DNA of 64,000 nucleotides from an uncultured Pelagibacteraceae bacterium (GCA_902580945.1 CACHML010000003.1:41995-105994), one strand, 5' to 3'; shown: positions 10,966-19,752, counted from the first letter of the stretch. Notes: a model not told the origin generated them from the sequence alone. Program-made: numbers and translations.

Positions 10966-11621
10966 CAAACCTAAATCTCAATCATTTAAAAGCAATATTA
11001 GCTTATCCGAACGTTTCTCATTTTGAAAATTTAGTATCAAATTATTTGGATCTTAAAGAAATAGGAAAAAATTGGATTTTATCACAAGATAGAATAAATG
11101 CTGATAAAAATTTAAGATTTTTTAAAACTCATAACATGCTTGGAAAACTAAATAACCACCAATTTACAGACAATAAAAATACACTTGGTGCAATTCATGT
11201 TGTTAGAGATCCAAGGAATATTATTACATCCTTGAAAAATCATTTATCTTTTCCAACTTATAATGAGGCAAAAGAATTTATGTTTAATGAAAAACAGATA
11301 TTAAGTTTGTCAGATCAAGAAAAAGAGAGGTACGAGAAGTATAAAACTAAATATCCGCTTCCACAAATAATTGGATCATGGAAAACACATTATTTATCTT
11401 GGAAAAAAATGAATAAGAATTACCTTTTAGTAAAGTATGAAAATCTTATTGAAAATCCAAAACTTGAGTTTACAAAAGTGGCAAAATATATTGGAGATTT
11501 AATTAAATTAAAATTTGATGATGACCAAATTAATACAGCTATCAAGCTAAGTTCTTTTGAAAAATTAGAGAACTTGGAAAAAAAAACATGGTTTCATAGA
11601 AAGCGCAATGGATATGAATGG

Positions 11622-11630
11622 AAAAAAAAA
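11622..11630 (+). repeat. A9 homopolymer at second sulfotransferase frameshift
   Basis: Nine A follow GAATGG. The upstream frame stops 8 codons later; removing one A joins it to the frame coding FFLGPKNNWEDLLDYE and the rest of the C-terminus, which is the expected end of this sulfotransferase family. Confidence 0.85.
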
Positions 11631-11748
11631 GAAATTTTTCTTTTTAGGACCTAAAAATAATTGGGAAGATTTGTTAGATTATGAAATTTCTAATGAGATT
11701 AAAGATAAATTTAATAATGAAATGAGAGAACTTGGATATCTATGATGA

Positions 11749-12576
11749 TTATACTGGTTTATTCATTGAATTGAAGAATTCGGCATTATTTTTTGTTGTC
11801 TTTAATTTAGAATTAATAAAGTCGATGGCATCCATTGAACCCATTGGTGCAATAATTCTTCTTAATACATTCATTTTTTGAAGGTCATTTTTATCAAAAA
11901 TAAGTTCCTCTCTTCTAGTTCCTGACTTTGTAATATCTATTGCAGGGAAAATTCTCTTTTCTGATATTTTTCTATCTAAAATTGTTTCACTATTTCCAGT
12001 TCCTTTAAATTCTTCAAAAATTACTTCATCCATTCGACTACCTGTATCTATAAGAGCAGTTGCTATAATTGTTAGAGATCCTCCTTCTTCAATATTTCTA
12101 GCTGCACCAAAAAATCTTTTTGGTCTCTGCAGAGCATTTGCATCGACACCACCTGTTAAAACTTTTCCAGAGCTTGGAACTACAGCATTATATGCTCTTC
12201 CTAACCTTGTTATAGAATCTAAAAGTATCACAACATCTTTTTTATGCTCAGTAAGTCTTTTAGCCTTTTCAATAACCATCTCGGCTACAGCAACATGACG
12301 TTGTGCTGGTTCATCAAACGTTGAGCTTATAACTTCTCCCTTTACAGTTCTTTGCATATCTGTGACTTCCTCTGGCCTTTCATCAATCAACAAAACCATA
12401 AGATAACATTCTGGATGATTGGCTGTTATTGAATTTGCAATACTTTGTAAGATCATAGTTTTACCTGCTTTAGGAGGTGAAATAATTAATGATCTTTGAC
12501 CTTTTCCTATAGGACTTACCAAATCAATTAGCCTTGGAGTTAAGTCAGGTTTTTTTTTCCACTTTATTTGATTCAA
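11749..12576 (-). CDS. rho: Transcription termination factor Rho, C-terminal ATPase part (frameshifted)
   Basis: This frame encodes the RecA-like motor of Rho: [21 protein letters not shown], Walker [20 protein letters not shown], the Q-loop/R-loop region and the C-terminal [19 protein letters not shown]. It is joined to the N-terminal part (12545-13021) through a run of nine A on the coding strand (12550-12558). Reading eight A gives one 423-residue Rho, the normal length. The ATG at 12576 lies inside the N-terminal region in another frame and is probably not a natural start. Rho ends the transcripts of many genes and is normally essential in Gram-negative bacteria. Few hairpin terminators are visible in this window, so dependence on Rho seems likely. 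Confidence 0.93.
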   Translation of the reverse strand: MNQIKWKKKPDLTPRLIDLVSPIGKGQRSLIISPPKAGKTMILQSIANSITANHPECYLMVLLIDERPEEVTDMQRTVKGEVISSTFDEPAQRHVAVAEMVIEKAKRLTEHKKDVVILLDSITRLGRAYNAVVPSSGKVLTGGVDANALQRPKRFFGAARNIEEGGSLTIIATALIDTGSRMDEVIFEEFKGTGNSETILDRKISEKRIFPAIDITKSGTRREELIFDKNDLQKMNVLRRIIAPMGSMDAIDFINSKLKTTKNNAEFFNSMNKPV

Positions 12577-13021
12577 CTTCCATACCTAATTGTTTATTTG
12601 GATACAAAGGAGTTAAGTTATCGAAGGCTATTTTATGTTTAAATTTATCTGGTTCTTCAAAATTTATTTTACTAACTTGAAGAAGTGCAAAATATCTTTC
12701 TCCATCCTTAGGTGATCTTATAGGTCCTTCAACAGTATCTCCTGTTCTTAAACCAAATCTTCTAATTTGGCTTGGGCTTACATATATGTCATCTGCTCCA
12801 GGCAAATAATTTGACTCCATAGCTCTTAAGAATCCAAAACCATCTTGGAGTAATTGTAAAACTCCTCCTCCAGTTATTTCTTCACCCTTCTCTGCTAGCT
12901 TTTTTAAAATTGCAAAATAGATTTCTTGCCTACGTAATGTACTTGCGTTTTCAATACCAAGTTTTTCAGCCTCAGTAATTAATTTCTCGGAGCTTTTTTC
13001 TTTTAATTCTTGAATATTCAT
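12545..13021 (-). CDS. rho: Transcription termination factor Rho, N-terminal RNA-binding part (frameshifted)
   Basis: This 158-codon frame encodes the Rho N-terminal helical domain ([21 protein letters not shown]) and the cold-shock-like primary RNA-binding domain ([43 protein letters not shown]). It ends prematurely just after VEKK because the coding strand has nine A where eight would continue into [10 protein letters not shown] of the ATPase part. Without frame restoration the product could bind RNA but would have no motor. The gene lies between hemJ and the sulfotransferase and is read in the same direction as the heme genes hemJ-hemH-hemE. Confidence 0.93.
   Translation of the reverse strand: MNIQELKEKSSEKLITEAEKLGIENASTLRRQEIYFAILKKLAEKGEEITGGGVLQLLQDGFGFLRAMESNYLPGADDIYVSPSQIRRFGLRTGDTVEGPIRSPKDGERYFALLQVSKINFEEPDKFKHKIAFDNLTPLYPNKQLGMEVESNKVEKKT
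12550..12558 (-). repeat. A9 homopolymer at the rho frameshift
   Basis: On the plus strand this is nine T between CAGG and CCACTT; on the coding strand nine A between GTGG and CCTGAC. With nine A the frame ends in EKKT-stop; with eight A it reads [11 protein letters not shown], as in intact Rho proteins. The run length and the direction of the shift match the two sulfotransferase tracts. Confidence 0.9.
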
Positions 13022-13079
13022 GTGTGGAAGTTTTGTTTAAGATAAAGTAAATATATATACTGAATTAAAAATTTCAACC

Positions 13080-13514
13080 CTAGATAGGTTTAAAAACTAC
13101 AATTAAAACAATGAAAATAAGCAATACTGTTGGTATTTCATTGATAATTCTGTAAAATTTTGATGATTTTTTGTTTTCTTTCAATTTTAGCAAACGCATG
13201 CATTTGCCAAGATATTCATGATAGATACTCAATATTACAACTAATATGATTTTAAGTTGAACCCATAAATATGCAAAGCTTTCGATACCATTAATCCAAA
13301 TTAAAATTATTCCAAAAAGCCATGATAAAATCATGGCTGGTCTCATTATGTAATTGTAAAGCTTTCTTTCCATTGTCTCAAAGATTTCTGTAGCCTGTTC
13401 TTTTTCAAAATTTTCTACATGATAAACAAATATTCTTGGTAAATATAGTAGACCAGCCATCCAAGAAATAACCGCGATTAAGTGAAGAGATTTAAATAAT
13501 AGATATCCACTCAT
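13080..13514 (-). CDS. hemJ: Protoporphyrinogen oxidase HemJ
   Basis: HemJ oxidises protoporphyrinogen IX to protoporphyrin IX in the inner membrane. The 144-residue protein has four predicted membrane segments, an early conserved His (FKSLHLIAVISWMAGLLYLPR, HemJ-type first helix) and the NYIMRPAMILSWLFG segment. It is two codons downstream of hemH on the same strand and follows hemE, so the last steps of heme synthesis are grouped. No hemG or hemY is seen in the window, consistent with HemJ being the oxidase here. Confidence 0.92.
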   Translation of the reverse strand: MSGYLLFKSLHLIAVISWMAGLLYLPRIFVYHVENFEKEQATEIFETMERKLYNYIMRPAMILSWLFGIILIWINGIESFAYLWVQLKIILVVILSIYHEYLGKCMRLLKLKENKKSSKFYRIINEIPTVLLIFIVLIVVFKPI

Positions 13515-13517
13515 AAG

Positions 13518-14510
13518 TTATAAGTTTTTTGTAACTAGATGTTTTAACAATGAAATGTGATCTTCATTATCATTCAAACATGGTACCATTTCAAAATTTT
13601 GACCCCCTGATTTGATAAAACTTTCTTTTCCTTGGATCGATATTTCTTCTAAGGTTTCTACACAATCAGATGAAAATCCAGGGCATATAACCAAAATATT
13701 TTTTTTACCTTCTTTAGGTAGAATCTCAAAAGTTTTATCTGTGTAAGGTTGCAACCACTCTTGTGGACCAAATCTAGATTGAAAGGTAGTCTTGATTTCA
13801 ATATCTGAATATTTTTCTGAAATTAATCTGGTAGTTTTATGACAATAACAATGATAAGGGTCACCTTTATCAAAATATTTTTTTGGAATTCCATGATAAG
13901 ATGCAATTATTAAGTCGGGCTTCCAATTAATTTCACTTATCTTTTTTAAAATACTATTTTTAATCGCCTCAATGTATAATGGTTCAGACTCATAATGAGG
14001 TATTATTTTAAGATTTGGTTGCCATCTCATTTTCATTAAAGTTCTGTATACTTCATCACAAACTGTTGCTGTTGTTGCAGCAGCATACTGAGGATAAAGT
14101 GGGAGTATAACTAAATTTTCACAACCTTTTTTTTGAAGATCATGAATTTTACCTTTAATACTAGGATTTCCATACCTCATGGCGAAATCAACGATTAAAT
14201 CTTCCTTGCCAATTTGATTAGATAGTTTCTCTGCTTGCCTTTCTGTAAAATATCTTAAAGGAGACATATTTTTATCTTCCATCCATATTTCTTTATAAGC
14301 TTTAGCTGTTTTAGAGGGTCTAAAGGTAAGTATAAATAAGTTAAGTATTACCTGCCAAATTAAAGGATTAACTTCAATTACTCGTCTGTCTGACAAGAAT
14401 TCTTTTAAATATTTCCTGATATCTAACCAGCTCGTTGAGTCAGGTGTACCAAGATTAACAACTAATATTCCTGTTTTGCCAAATTTAATTTTTGGATGTT
14501 CTGGTGTCAT
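13518..14510 (-). CDS. hemH: Ferrochelatase
   Basis: HemH inserts Fe2+ into protoporphyrin IX. The 330-residue protein contains GILVVNLGTPDS at the N-terminus, YGNPSI, the PLYPQYAAATTATV loop, the catalytic-His region SYHGIPKKYFDKGDPYHCYC and CPGFSSDCVETLEEI with the conserved Glu. It overlaps hemE by 4 bases and is 3 bases from hemJ, so hemE-hemH-hemJ should form one transcript reading away from the candidate origin. Confidence 0.97.
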   Translation of the reverse strand: MTPEHPKIKFGKTGILVVNLGTPDSTSWLDIRKYLKEFLSDRRVIEVNPLIWQVILNLFILTFRPSKTAKAYKEIWMEDKNMSPLRYFTERQAEKLSNQIGKEDLIVDFAMRYGNPSIKGKIHDLQKKGCENLVILPLYPQYAAATTATVCDEVYRTLMKMRWQPNLKIIPHYESEPLYIEAIKNSILKKISEINWKPDLIIASYHGIPKKYFDKGDPYHCYCHKTTRLISEKYSDIEIKTTFQSRFGPQEWLQPYTDKTFEILPKEGKKNILVICPGFSSDCVETLEEISIQGKESFIKSGGQNFEMVPCLNDNEDHISLLKHLVTKNL

Positions 14511-15508
14511 TTGAAATTTCTTACAATCTTGATTAGTTCCTCAACCATTTCAATTTTAGTCTCAGGAAGTATTCCGTGACCTAAATTAAAAATGTATGGG
14601 TGATCTTTAAAAATACCAAGATATTTTTCAACTTCTATTTTAAGGGTTTTTTGATCAGTTAATAATATTTTTGGGTCAAGACCACCTTGTATTGGTATTT
14701 TGATTTCATTGAGTATTTTCTTTGGATCAACATCGTAATCAATATTAACAGCGTCAGGTTTAACAATTTCGCAAAAGTTTTTATAATCTTTTATACCCCT
14801 TGGAAAACAAATAACAGGGACTCCTAGTTTTTTTACATACTCTACAACATTTAAAGTAGGTATATAAATATATTCGGGGATTTTATCTTCTAATAATCCA
14901 GCCCAACTATCAAAAATTTGAATAACTTGGGCTCCGGCGTCAATTTGATTTTTTATATGAAGTTTTAAAAATTTCTCTATTATTCCTAGTAATCTATTAA
15001 TTAAAAAATCGTCTTTAAAAAATTCATCTGATAAACCTTTTTTGGGAGAAGATTTATTAATCATGTAAACTAGTATTGTCCAAGGAGCTCCAACAAATCC
15101 AATCATATCCCTATTGCTCATTAAAGAGTCTTTGGACGTCTTTTTGATTGCTTTATAAACTTTATAAACTTTTTCTGTAAAACTTATTTCATCGACATTT
15201 TTTATTATTTCTAAATCTATATCTCCTAATTTTGGTCCAAAATTTTTTTCAAATTCTACTTTTTGACCAAGGCCATAAGGTAACATTAAAATATCTGAAA
15301 ATATTACAGCTCCATCAAATCCAAACCTTCTTATAGGTTGTAGAGTAATTTCGGACGCCAAATCACTATTCAAGCAAAGCTTTATAAAATCTTGGTTCTC
15401 TTTCCTAATTTCTCTAAACTCTGGAAGATATCTTCCTGCTTGTCTCATTAACCATATAGGATTAGATGAGGTATCTTTATTTTTAATACAGTTAGTTATG
15501 AGCCCCAT
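14507..15508 (-). CDS. hemE: Uroporphyrinogen decarboxylase
   Basis: HemE converts uroporphyrinogen III to coproporphyrinogen III. The 333-residue product has the signature PIWLMRQAGRYLPEF at residues 17-31, the SDILMLPYGLG region and GFVGAPWTILVYM, ending with FNLGHGILPET. It is the first gene of the leftward heme group and borders the 284-bp gap proposed as oriC, the same neighbour hemE has at the mapped Caulobacter origin. Confidence 0.97.
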   Translation of the reverse strand: MGLITNCIKNKDTSSNPIWLMRQAGRYLPEFREIRKENQDFIKLCLNSDLASEITLQPIRRFGFDGAVIFSDILMLPYGLGQKVEFEKNFGPKLGDIDLEIIKNVDEISFTEKVYKVYKAIKKTSKDSLMSNRDMIGFVGAPWTILVYMINKSSPKKGLSDEFFKDDFLINRLLGIIEKFLKLHIKNQIDAGAQVIQIFDSWAGLLEDKIPEYIYIPTLNVVEYVKKLGVPVICFPRGIKDYKNFCEIVKPDAVNIDYDVDPKKILNEIKIPIQGGLDPKILLTDQKTLKIEVEKYLGIFKDHPYIFNLGHGILPETKIEMVEELIKIVRNFK

Positions 15509-15792
15509 ATAAATAGATATATATTATTTACTTTATTAGTATTATGTATTGTGAATAACGTAAATTAGTCAATTTCCACATTTAATTAACTTTTTATTAT
15601 CAATTTTGATATGAAATTAATAAGGTTTTTAAGGAATAAATTAGAGTTTCCAACATTTTTATGTATTTTGTATAACTATAATCACATTTTATAATTCAGT
15701 TAATTTTATTATAAAAAAAACAAACTTCTATGCCCTTAAAGGATAAATCTGCATTTTTCTTATTTTACTTATAGTTTATAAACATTTTATAC
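15509..15792. other. Candidate chromosomal replication origin (hemE-ppsR gap)
   Basis: This non-coding, very AT-rich region lies between divergent hemE and ppsR. In Caulobacter and Rickettsia the origin region lies between hemE and the RP001 gene, which I take to be the ppsR/DUF299 homologue. Here the flanking order (rho, hemH, hemE | ppsR, maf, aroE, coaE, dnaQ, secB) matches that origin cluster, and genes on both sides run outward, as expected for leading strands. It has one exact TTATNCACA DnaA box (15550-15558, minus) and weaker matches at 15572-15580 and 15678-15686. The stretch 15690-15720 is almost pure A/T and could unwind. Position is strong evidence; box content alone is modest. Confidence 0.6.
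15550..15558 (-). promoter_or_regulatory. DnaA box TTATTCACA
   Basis: The minus strand reads TTATTCACA, an exact match to the TTATNCACA DnaA-box consensus, 42 bases upstream of hemE in the proposed origin. A single 9-mer can occur by chance; the location gives it weight. Confidence 0.55.
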
Positions 15793-16620
15793 ATGAGAAA
15801 CTTATACCAAATTTATTTAATATCGGATTCTACTGGTGAGACACTAGATAGGATTTTTTTGGCTTTAAAAGCTCAATTTCCTAATTTTGAGTATGAGACT
15901 AACCATTTTTCCTTCACCCGCACTGAAAACCAAACTTTAAGCATTTTAAAACAAGCTAAGAAAGATCAAAATTCTATTATTTTATATACAATAGTAAATA
16001 GTAAACTTGCAAAGTATCTTACAGAAAAAGCCTATGAAAGAGAAATACCATGTTTTGGTGTTCTTGGTGACTTAATATTAAATTTCTCAAAAGTGCTTAA
16101 TCAAAAAGCCTCTCATCAGCCAAGCGGCCAACACGTTCTTAATGAAGAATATTACGATAGAATTGAAGCTATTCAGTTTACTATGAATCATGATGATGGT
16201 AATCAAACTGATGATATAGAGAAATCCGATATCATTCTTCTAGGGGTGAGCAGAACAAGCAAAACCCCAACAGCAATTTATCTAGCTAATAGAGGTTTTA
16301 AAACTTCAAATATCCCACTAGTAAATAAAAATTCAATTCCATCAAAGATTAAAGAAAAAAATTTTTCTCCCTGTGTTGTCGGTTTAGTAACCGAAGCTGA
16401 GAGACTATATGATTTAAGAAAAAATAGATTAAACTCTCTTAAAGAAGATCAGAATAGTGAGTACGTAAATATAGATAAAATTAGGGATGAATTAAATAGC
16501 TCTAAAAAAATATTTAAAGAAAATAATTGGCCCACAATAGATGTAACTAGAAAATCAGTTGAAGAAACAGCAGCATCTGTAATTAAAATTTATGAAATAA
16601 AAAATAAAAAAAATGGCTGA
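15793..16620 (+). CDS. ppsR: Pyruvate phosphate dikinase / PEP synthase regulatory protein (DUF299)
   Basis: Members of this family are bifunctional kinase/pyrophosphorylases that switch pyruvate phosphate dikinase or PEP synthase off and on. The 275-residue protein has the N-terminal YLISDSTGETL motif and the P-loop-like GVSRTSKTPT at residues 151-160, both diagnostic. Which target enzyme it controls cannot be told from this window. It is the first gene rightward of the candidate origin and overlaps maf by 8 bases. Confidence 0.92.
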   Translation: MRNLYQIYLISDSTGETLDRIFLALKAQFPNFEYETNHFSFTRTENQTLSILKQAKKDQNSIILYTIVNSKLAKYLTEKAYEREIPCFGVLGDLILNFSKVLNQKASHQPSGQHVLNEEYYDRIEAIQFTMNHDDGNQTDDIEKSDIILLGVSRTSKTPTAIYLANRGFKTSNIPLVNKNSIPSKIKEKNFSPCVVGLVTEAERLYDLRKNRLNSLKEDQNSEYVNIDKIRDELNSSKKIFKENNWPTIDVTRKSVEETAASVIKIYEIKNKKNG

Positions 16621-17197
16621 CATTATTTTAGCTTCAAAGAGTAAAGTTAGAAAAGAAATATTAGATAATCACAACATTAATTGTAATGTTGAAGCTTCTA
16701 ATGTTGATGAGGATCCAATAAAAGAGAGTCTATTAAAAGAGGGAGCTTCACCTGAAATTATTTCCAAAAATCTTGCAGAACTGAAAGCAAATAAAGTGAG
16801 TCAAAAAATGAATAATACTTTGGTTTTGGGTGCTGATAGTGTGATCGATTTAACTGGGGAACTAATATCTAAACCAGAAAGTAGGGAAGAGGCTTTAAAT
16901 ATTTTAAAGAAATTAAATGGAAAAAAACATTCTTTGATCAGTTCGGTTTGTATATCTAAAAATGGATCCATGATTTGGAACTATACTGACAAAGCTTATT
17001 TGACCATGAAGGATTTTTCTGAAAATGAATTAATCACTTATCTAAATAAAATAAGTGATGAAGCTTTGTATGCTTATAATGTCTATCAAATTGAAGGCGA
17101 AGGAAGAGCTTTATTTTCTAAAATTGATGGCGATGAAGACACGATAATGGGCTTACCTATTAAAAAAATTAAGGAATATTTGGAACTACAAAAATGA
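16613..17197 (+). CDS. maf: Maf-family nucleotide pyrophosphatase
   Basis: Maf proteins hydrolyse non-canonical or modified nucleoside triphosphates and were first linked to septum inhibition. The 194-residue product has the N-terminal ILASKSKVRKEIL (SxSxxR-type motif), LGADSVIDL and EEALNILKKLNGKKH motifs. The ATG lies inside the end of ppsR, in the conserved ppsR-maf-aroE-coaE-dnaQ series. Confidence 0.93.
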   Translation: MADIILASKSKVRKEILDNHNINCNVEASNVDEDPIKESLLKEGASPEIISKNLAELKANKVSQKMNNTLVLGADSVIDLTGELISKPESREEALNILKKLNGKKHSLISSVCISKNGSMIWNYTDKAYLTMKDFSENELITYLNKISDEALYAYNVYQIEGEGRALFSKIDGDEDTIMGLPIKKIKEYLELQK

Positions 17198-17730
17198 GAA
17201 AATTTTTGTCTTTGTATATATTAACTTATTTTTTTTTAACATCTATTTCATATAGCAATAATCATGATTTATATGACAATTTTAAAAAAGCAATAGTTGA
17301 TGAGTTTTTAAAAATGAAAATCATTAATATCATAGAAGCAAATTTAATTTTGAATTACAAAAGAAAGAAAAAAGATAATATTGTTGATGTAAAGTTATTA
17401 TGTGCAGAAAGTAATTTGCCACAAATAGAAACTGATGAAATTATAGGTCTAGAATTTGAAAATAATGAAAAAGTTAAAATGTATGGTTTTGGTAATGATA
17501 AATGGCTCGATGATACAAAATTTAATTATACGCTTGAATCAGAATATATTAATATGTCTCGTAATTATGAAGGAAAACAATATACAGAAAAAATTAACAG
17601 AAGAACATTAAAAATAGATGATTTTGATTTATACTGCTTGATTTTTAATCATAATTTAGATTTAAAAAAAATTATAAAAGATCTATATCGTATTCATAAT
17701 GGAAAATATCCTATCGAATTAAAACTTTAA
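17194..17730 (+). CDS. Exported protein of unknown function
   Basis: I do not recognise this 178-residue protein. It starts with a likely signal peptide (MRKFLSLYILTYFFLTSISYS, cleavage near residue 21), so it is probably periplasmic. The rest is charged, with LLCAESNLPQIETDEIIGLEFENNEKVKMYGF in the middle and two cysteines in the mature part that could pair. It overlaps maf by 4 bases and lies 3 bases before aroE, so it is co-transcribed with metabolic genes. The base usage resembles its neighbours. Confidence 0.75.
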   Translation: MRKFLSLYILTYFFLTSISYSNNHDLYDNFKKAIVDEFLKMKIINIIEANLILNYKRKKKDNIVDVKLLCAESNLPQIETDEIIGLEFENNEKVKMYGFGNDKWLDDTKFNYTLESEYINMSRNYEGKQYTEKINRRTLKIDDFDLYCLIFNHNLDLKKIIKDLYRIHNGKYPIELKL

Positions 17731-17733
17731 CTA

Positions 17734-18525
17734 ATGAAAAAATTTCTTGTTATAGGAAACCCAATTGAACATTCTTTATCTCCAAAGTTGCATAATTACT
17801 GGATAAAATCCAATAATTTAAAAGCTGTTTACGATAAAAAAAAATTAGATATCTCAGAATTAGATAATTTAATTAAAGAAGTAAGAGAAAAAAAAATTGA
17901 TGGAATAAATGTTACTGTTCCTTTTAAAAATTCTGTAATTCCTTTTTTAGATAAATTATCCAACGAGGCTCAAAAAACACAATCAGTAAATACGATATAT
18001 TTGAAAGATGGAATGGTAATAGGTCATAATACAGACATAGAAGGATTTGAGTTGGCCATTAAACACTCAAATTATGATATTGTTGGAAAAAATATACTAA
18101 TATTGGGCGCGGGAGGAGTTTCTCCATCAATAATTTTGGCTTTAAACAATATGAGTGTAAAAAAAATATTTATAAGCAATAGAACACAAAGCAAAGCTGA
18201 AAATTTAAAAAAAAACTTTAATGAAATTGAAATTATTAGATGGGGTACAATACCAGATTTTGACATGATTATTAATGCAACTAGTTTAGGTTTGAAAAAT
18301 GATGAAAATATTATTTTGGATTATTCAAAAATTAGTCCAGAAAAGTTTTTTTATGATGTCATATATAATCCTGCTGAAACTAATTTTTTAAAATCAGCAA
18401 AAAAAAATGGAAATAAAATAGAAAATGGAAAAAAAATGTTTATTTTCCAGGCTCAAGCCTCATTTAAAATATGGAATAACCTCGAGCCCAAAGTGGATGA
18501 TAAAGTAATGGAGCTTTTAAATTGA
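17734..18525 (+). CDS. aroE: Shikimate dehydrogenase
   Basis: AroE reduces 3-dehydroshikimate to shikimate with NADPH in aromatic amino-acid synthesis. The 263-residue product shows the substrate-binding NPIEHSLSPKLHN near residue 8, the catalytic-lysine region VTVPFKNSV, the NTDIEGF motif and the nucleotide-binding LILGAGGVSPSI. Its end overlaps the TTG start of coaE by four bases. Confidence 0.96.
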   Translation: MKKFLVIGNPIEHSLSPKLHNYWIKSNNLKAVYDKKKLDISELDNLIKEVREKKIDGINVTVPFKNSVIPFLDKLSNEAQKTQSVNTIYLKDGMVIGHNTDIEGFELAIKHSNYDIVGKNILILGAGGVSPSIILALNNMSVKKIFISNRTQSKAENLKKNFNEIEIIRWGTIPDFDMIINATSLGLKNDENIILDYSKISPEKFFYDVIYNPAETNFLKSAKKNGNKIENGKKMFIFQAQASFKIWNNLEPKVDDKVMELLN

Positions 18526-19109
18526 TTAAAATTGGTATTTTAGGTGATATAGGTTCAGGAAAAAGCTTTGTTGCAAAACAATTTGGTTACCCAATCTTTA
18601 ATGCTGATAAAGAAGTTAGTGATATCTACAGAAATGATAAATCTTGTTATAAAAAAATAAAAAAGAAATTTCCGAAATTTATTAAGTCAAAATCTTTAAA
18701 AAAAGATGAGCTTGGAAGTCTTATTAAAGCAAACAAAAAAAATCTGAAAAAAATATCTAATATTGTACATCCCATCGTCAGGAAGAGAATGGTCATTTTT
18801 TTTAAAAAAAATAAAAGAAAAAGGATGGTTGTACTAGACATACCCTTATTAGTTGAAAACAATCTGTATGATAAAAATTTTTATTTAATATTTGTTCATT
18901 CAAACAAAAATGAGATAAATAAAAGACTTAAAAAAAGACCTTTTTACAATAAAAAAATAATTGATAGCCTTAGAAAATCACAAAGATCTCTTGCTTATAA
19001 AAAGAAAATATCTGATTTTGTTATTAAGAACAATTTTAAACTTCAAAGCTTAAAAAAAAATATTAAAATAATAAAAAGAAAAATTTTTAATGAAAGAATT
19101 AGTTCTTGA
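18522..19109 (+). CDS. coaE: Dephospho-CoA kinase
   Basis: CoaE does the last step of coenzyme A synthesis. The 195-residue protein has the P-loop GDIGSGKS at residues 8-15 (family form GxIGSGKS), NADKEV, and VLDIPLLVENNL. The start is TTG at 18522, overlapping the aroE stop; it places the P-loop at the usual distance. The C-terminal third is very lysine-rich, a product of AT bias. It overlaps dnaQ by 20 bases. Confidence 0.93.
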   Translation: MIKIGILGDIGSGKSFVAKQFGYPIFNADKEVSDIYRNDKSCYKKIKKKFPKFIKSKSLKKDELGSLIKANKKNLKKISNIVHPIVRKRMVIFFKKNKRKRMVVLDIPLLVENNLYDKNFYLIFVHSNKNEINKRLKKRPFYNKKIIDSLRKSQRSLAYKKKISDFVIKNNFKLQSLKKNIKIIKRKIFNERISS

Positions 19110-19752
19110 TACAGAAACTACAGGTTTGTCGGTAAGAGATGGGCATCGAATCGTAGAAATTGGCTGCATAGAGTTAGATAATCTAGTCCCAACCGAAAAT
19201 GTATTTCATGTTTATTTAAATCCAGAAAGAAAGGTCTCTGAGAAAGCTTTTGAGGTTCACGGTTATACTGATGAATTTTTGTCTAATAAACAAAAATTTT
19301 CAGAAGTTGCTGAAGATTTTTTATCATTTATTCAGGATAAAAAAATTATAATTCACAACGCTGAGTTTGATATTGGGCATTTAAATAACGAATTATCCTT
19401 AATCGGAAAGCCCAAAATAAGTAATTCAAATGTAATTGATACTTTAGAACTTGCTAGAAATAAATTTCCAGGCTCCGGGATAAGCCTAGATGCATTGTGT
19501 AAAAGATTTAGAATTGATAATTCAAAAAGAGAGAAGCATACTGCATTGATCGACTGTGAGTTACTTGCAAAAGTTTATATTAATCTTATTGATCAAAAAG
19601 AACCTACCTTTGATTTAGATGAAAAAAATGTATCCAAATTTACATTGAATGAAAAACTGGATTACTTCAAAAAAATTATTTTACCTACCGAAAAGGAATT
19701 ATCAGATCACACTGAATTTTTAAAAAAAAATTTAAAAAAAAATTATTTTTAA
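19090..19752 (+). CDS. dnaQ: DNA polymerase III epsilon subunit (proofreading exonuclease)
   Basis: DnaQ is the 3'-5' proofreading exonuclease of the replicase. The 220-residue protein has ExoI LDTETTGL (Asp7, Glu9), ExoII IIHNAEFDIGHLN and ExoIII HTALIDCELLAKVY with the catalytic His. The ATG lies inside coaE. Its stop codon shares the four bases TTAA with the stop of secB on the other strand (19749-19752). Confidence 0.95.
   Translation: MKELVLDTETTGLSVRDGHRIVEIGCIELDNLVPTENVFHVYLNPERKVSEKAFEVHGYTDEFLSNKQKFSEVAEDFLSFIQDKKIIIHNAEFDIGHLNNELSLIGKPKISNSNVIDTLELARNKFPGSGISLDALCKRFRIDNSKREKHTALIDCELLAKVYINLIDQKEPTFDLDEKNVSKFTLNEKLDYFKKIILPTEKELSDHTEFLKKNLKKNYF

Larger units (their letters stand above)
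10880..11745 (+). pseudogene. Sulfotransferase, interrupted by two frameshifts in A9 tracts
   Basis: Three frames together encode one complete sulfotransferase. The first frame (from ATG 10880) gives MIIWLTSYPKSGNTWLRFF, with the PAPS-binding YPKSGNTWLR loop. The second frame, from about 10966, carries the middle including VRDPRNIITS (3'-phosphate-binding). The third, from about 11631, gives FFLGPKNNWEDLL to the end at 11745. Both switches occur in runs of nine A (10957-10965 and 11622-11630). Reading each as eight A gives an uninterrupted 287-residue protein, close in length and sequence to the intact paralogue at 38114 (282 residues). No other decay is visible, so the frameshifts are recent, are sequencing errors, or are bypassed by slippage. 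The gene interrupts the usual mnmE-rho order. Confidence 0.85.

Noticed and set aside
11749..13021. Rho as two genuine separate subunits
   Set aside because: The second frame's own ATG lies inside the first domain, and the two frames join perfectly by removing one A; split Rho proteins are not an established arrangement.
15619..15634. TTAA-N8-TTAA resembling a CtrA site in the candidate origin
   Set aside because: The CtrA consensus needs a 7-base spacer; in AT-rich DNA the half sites are common.
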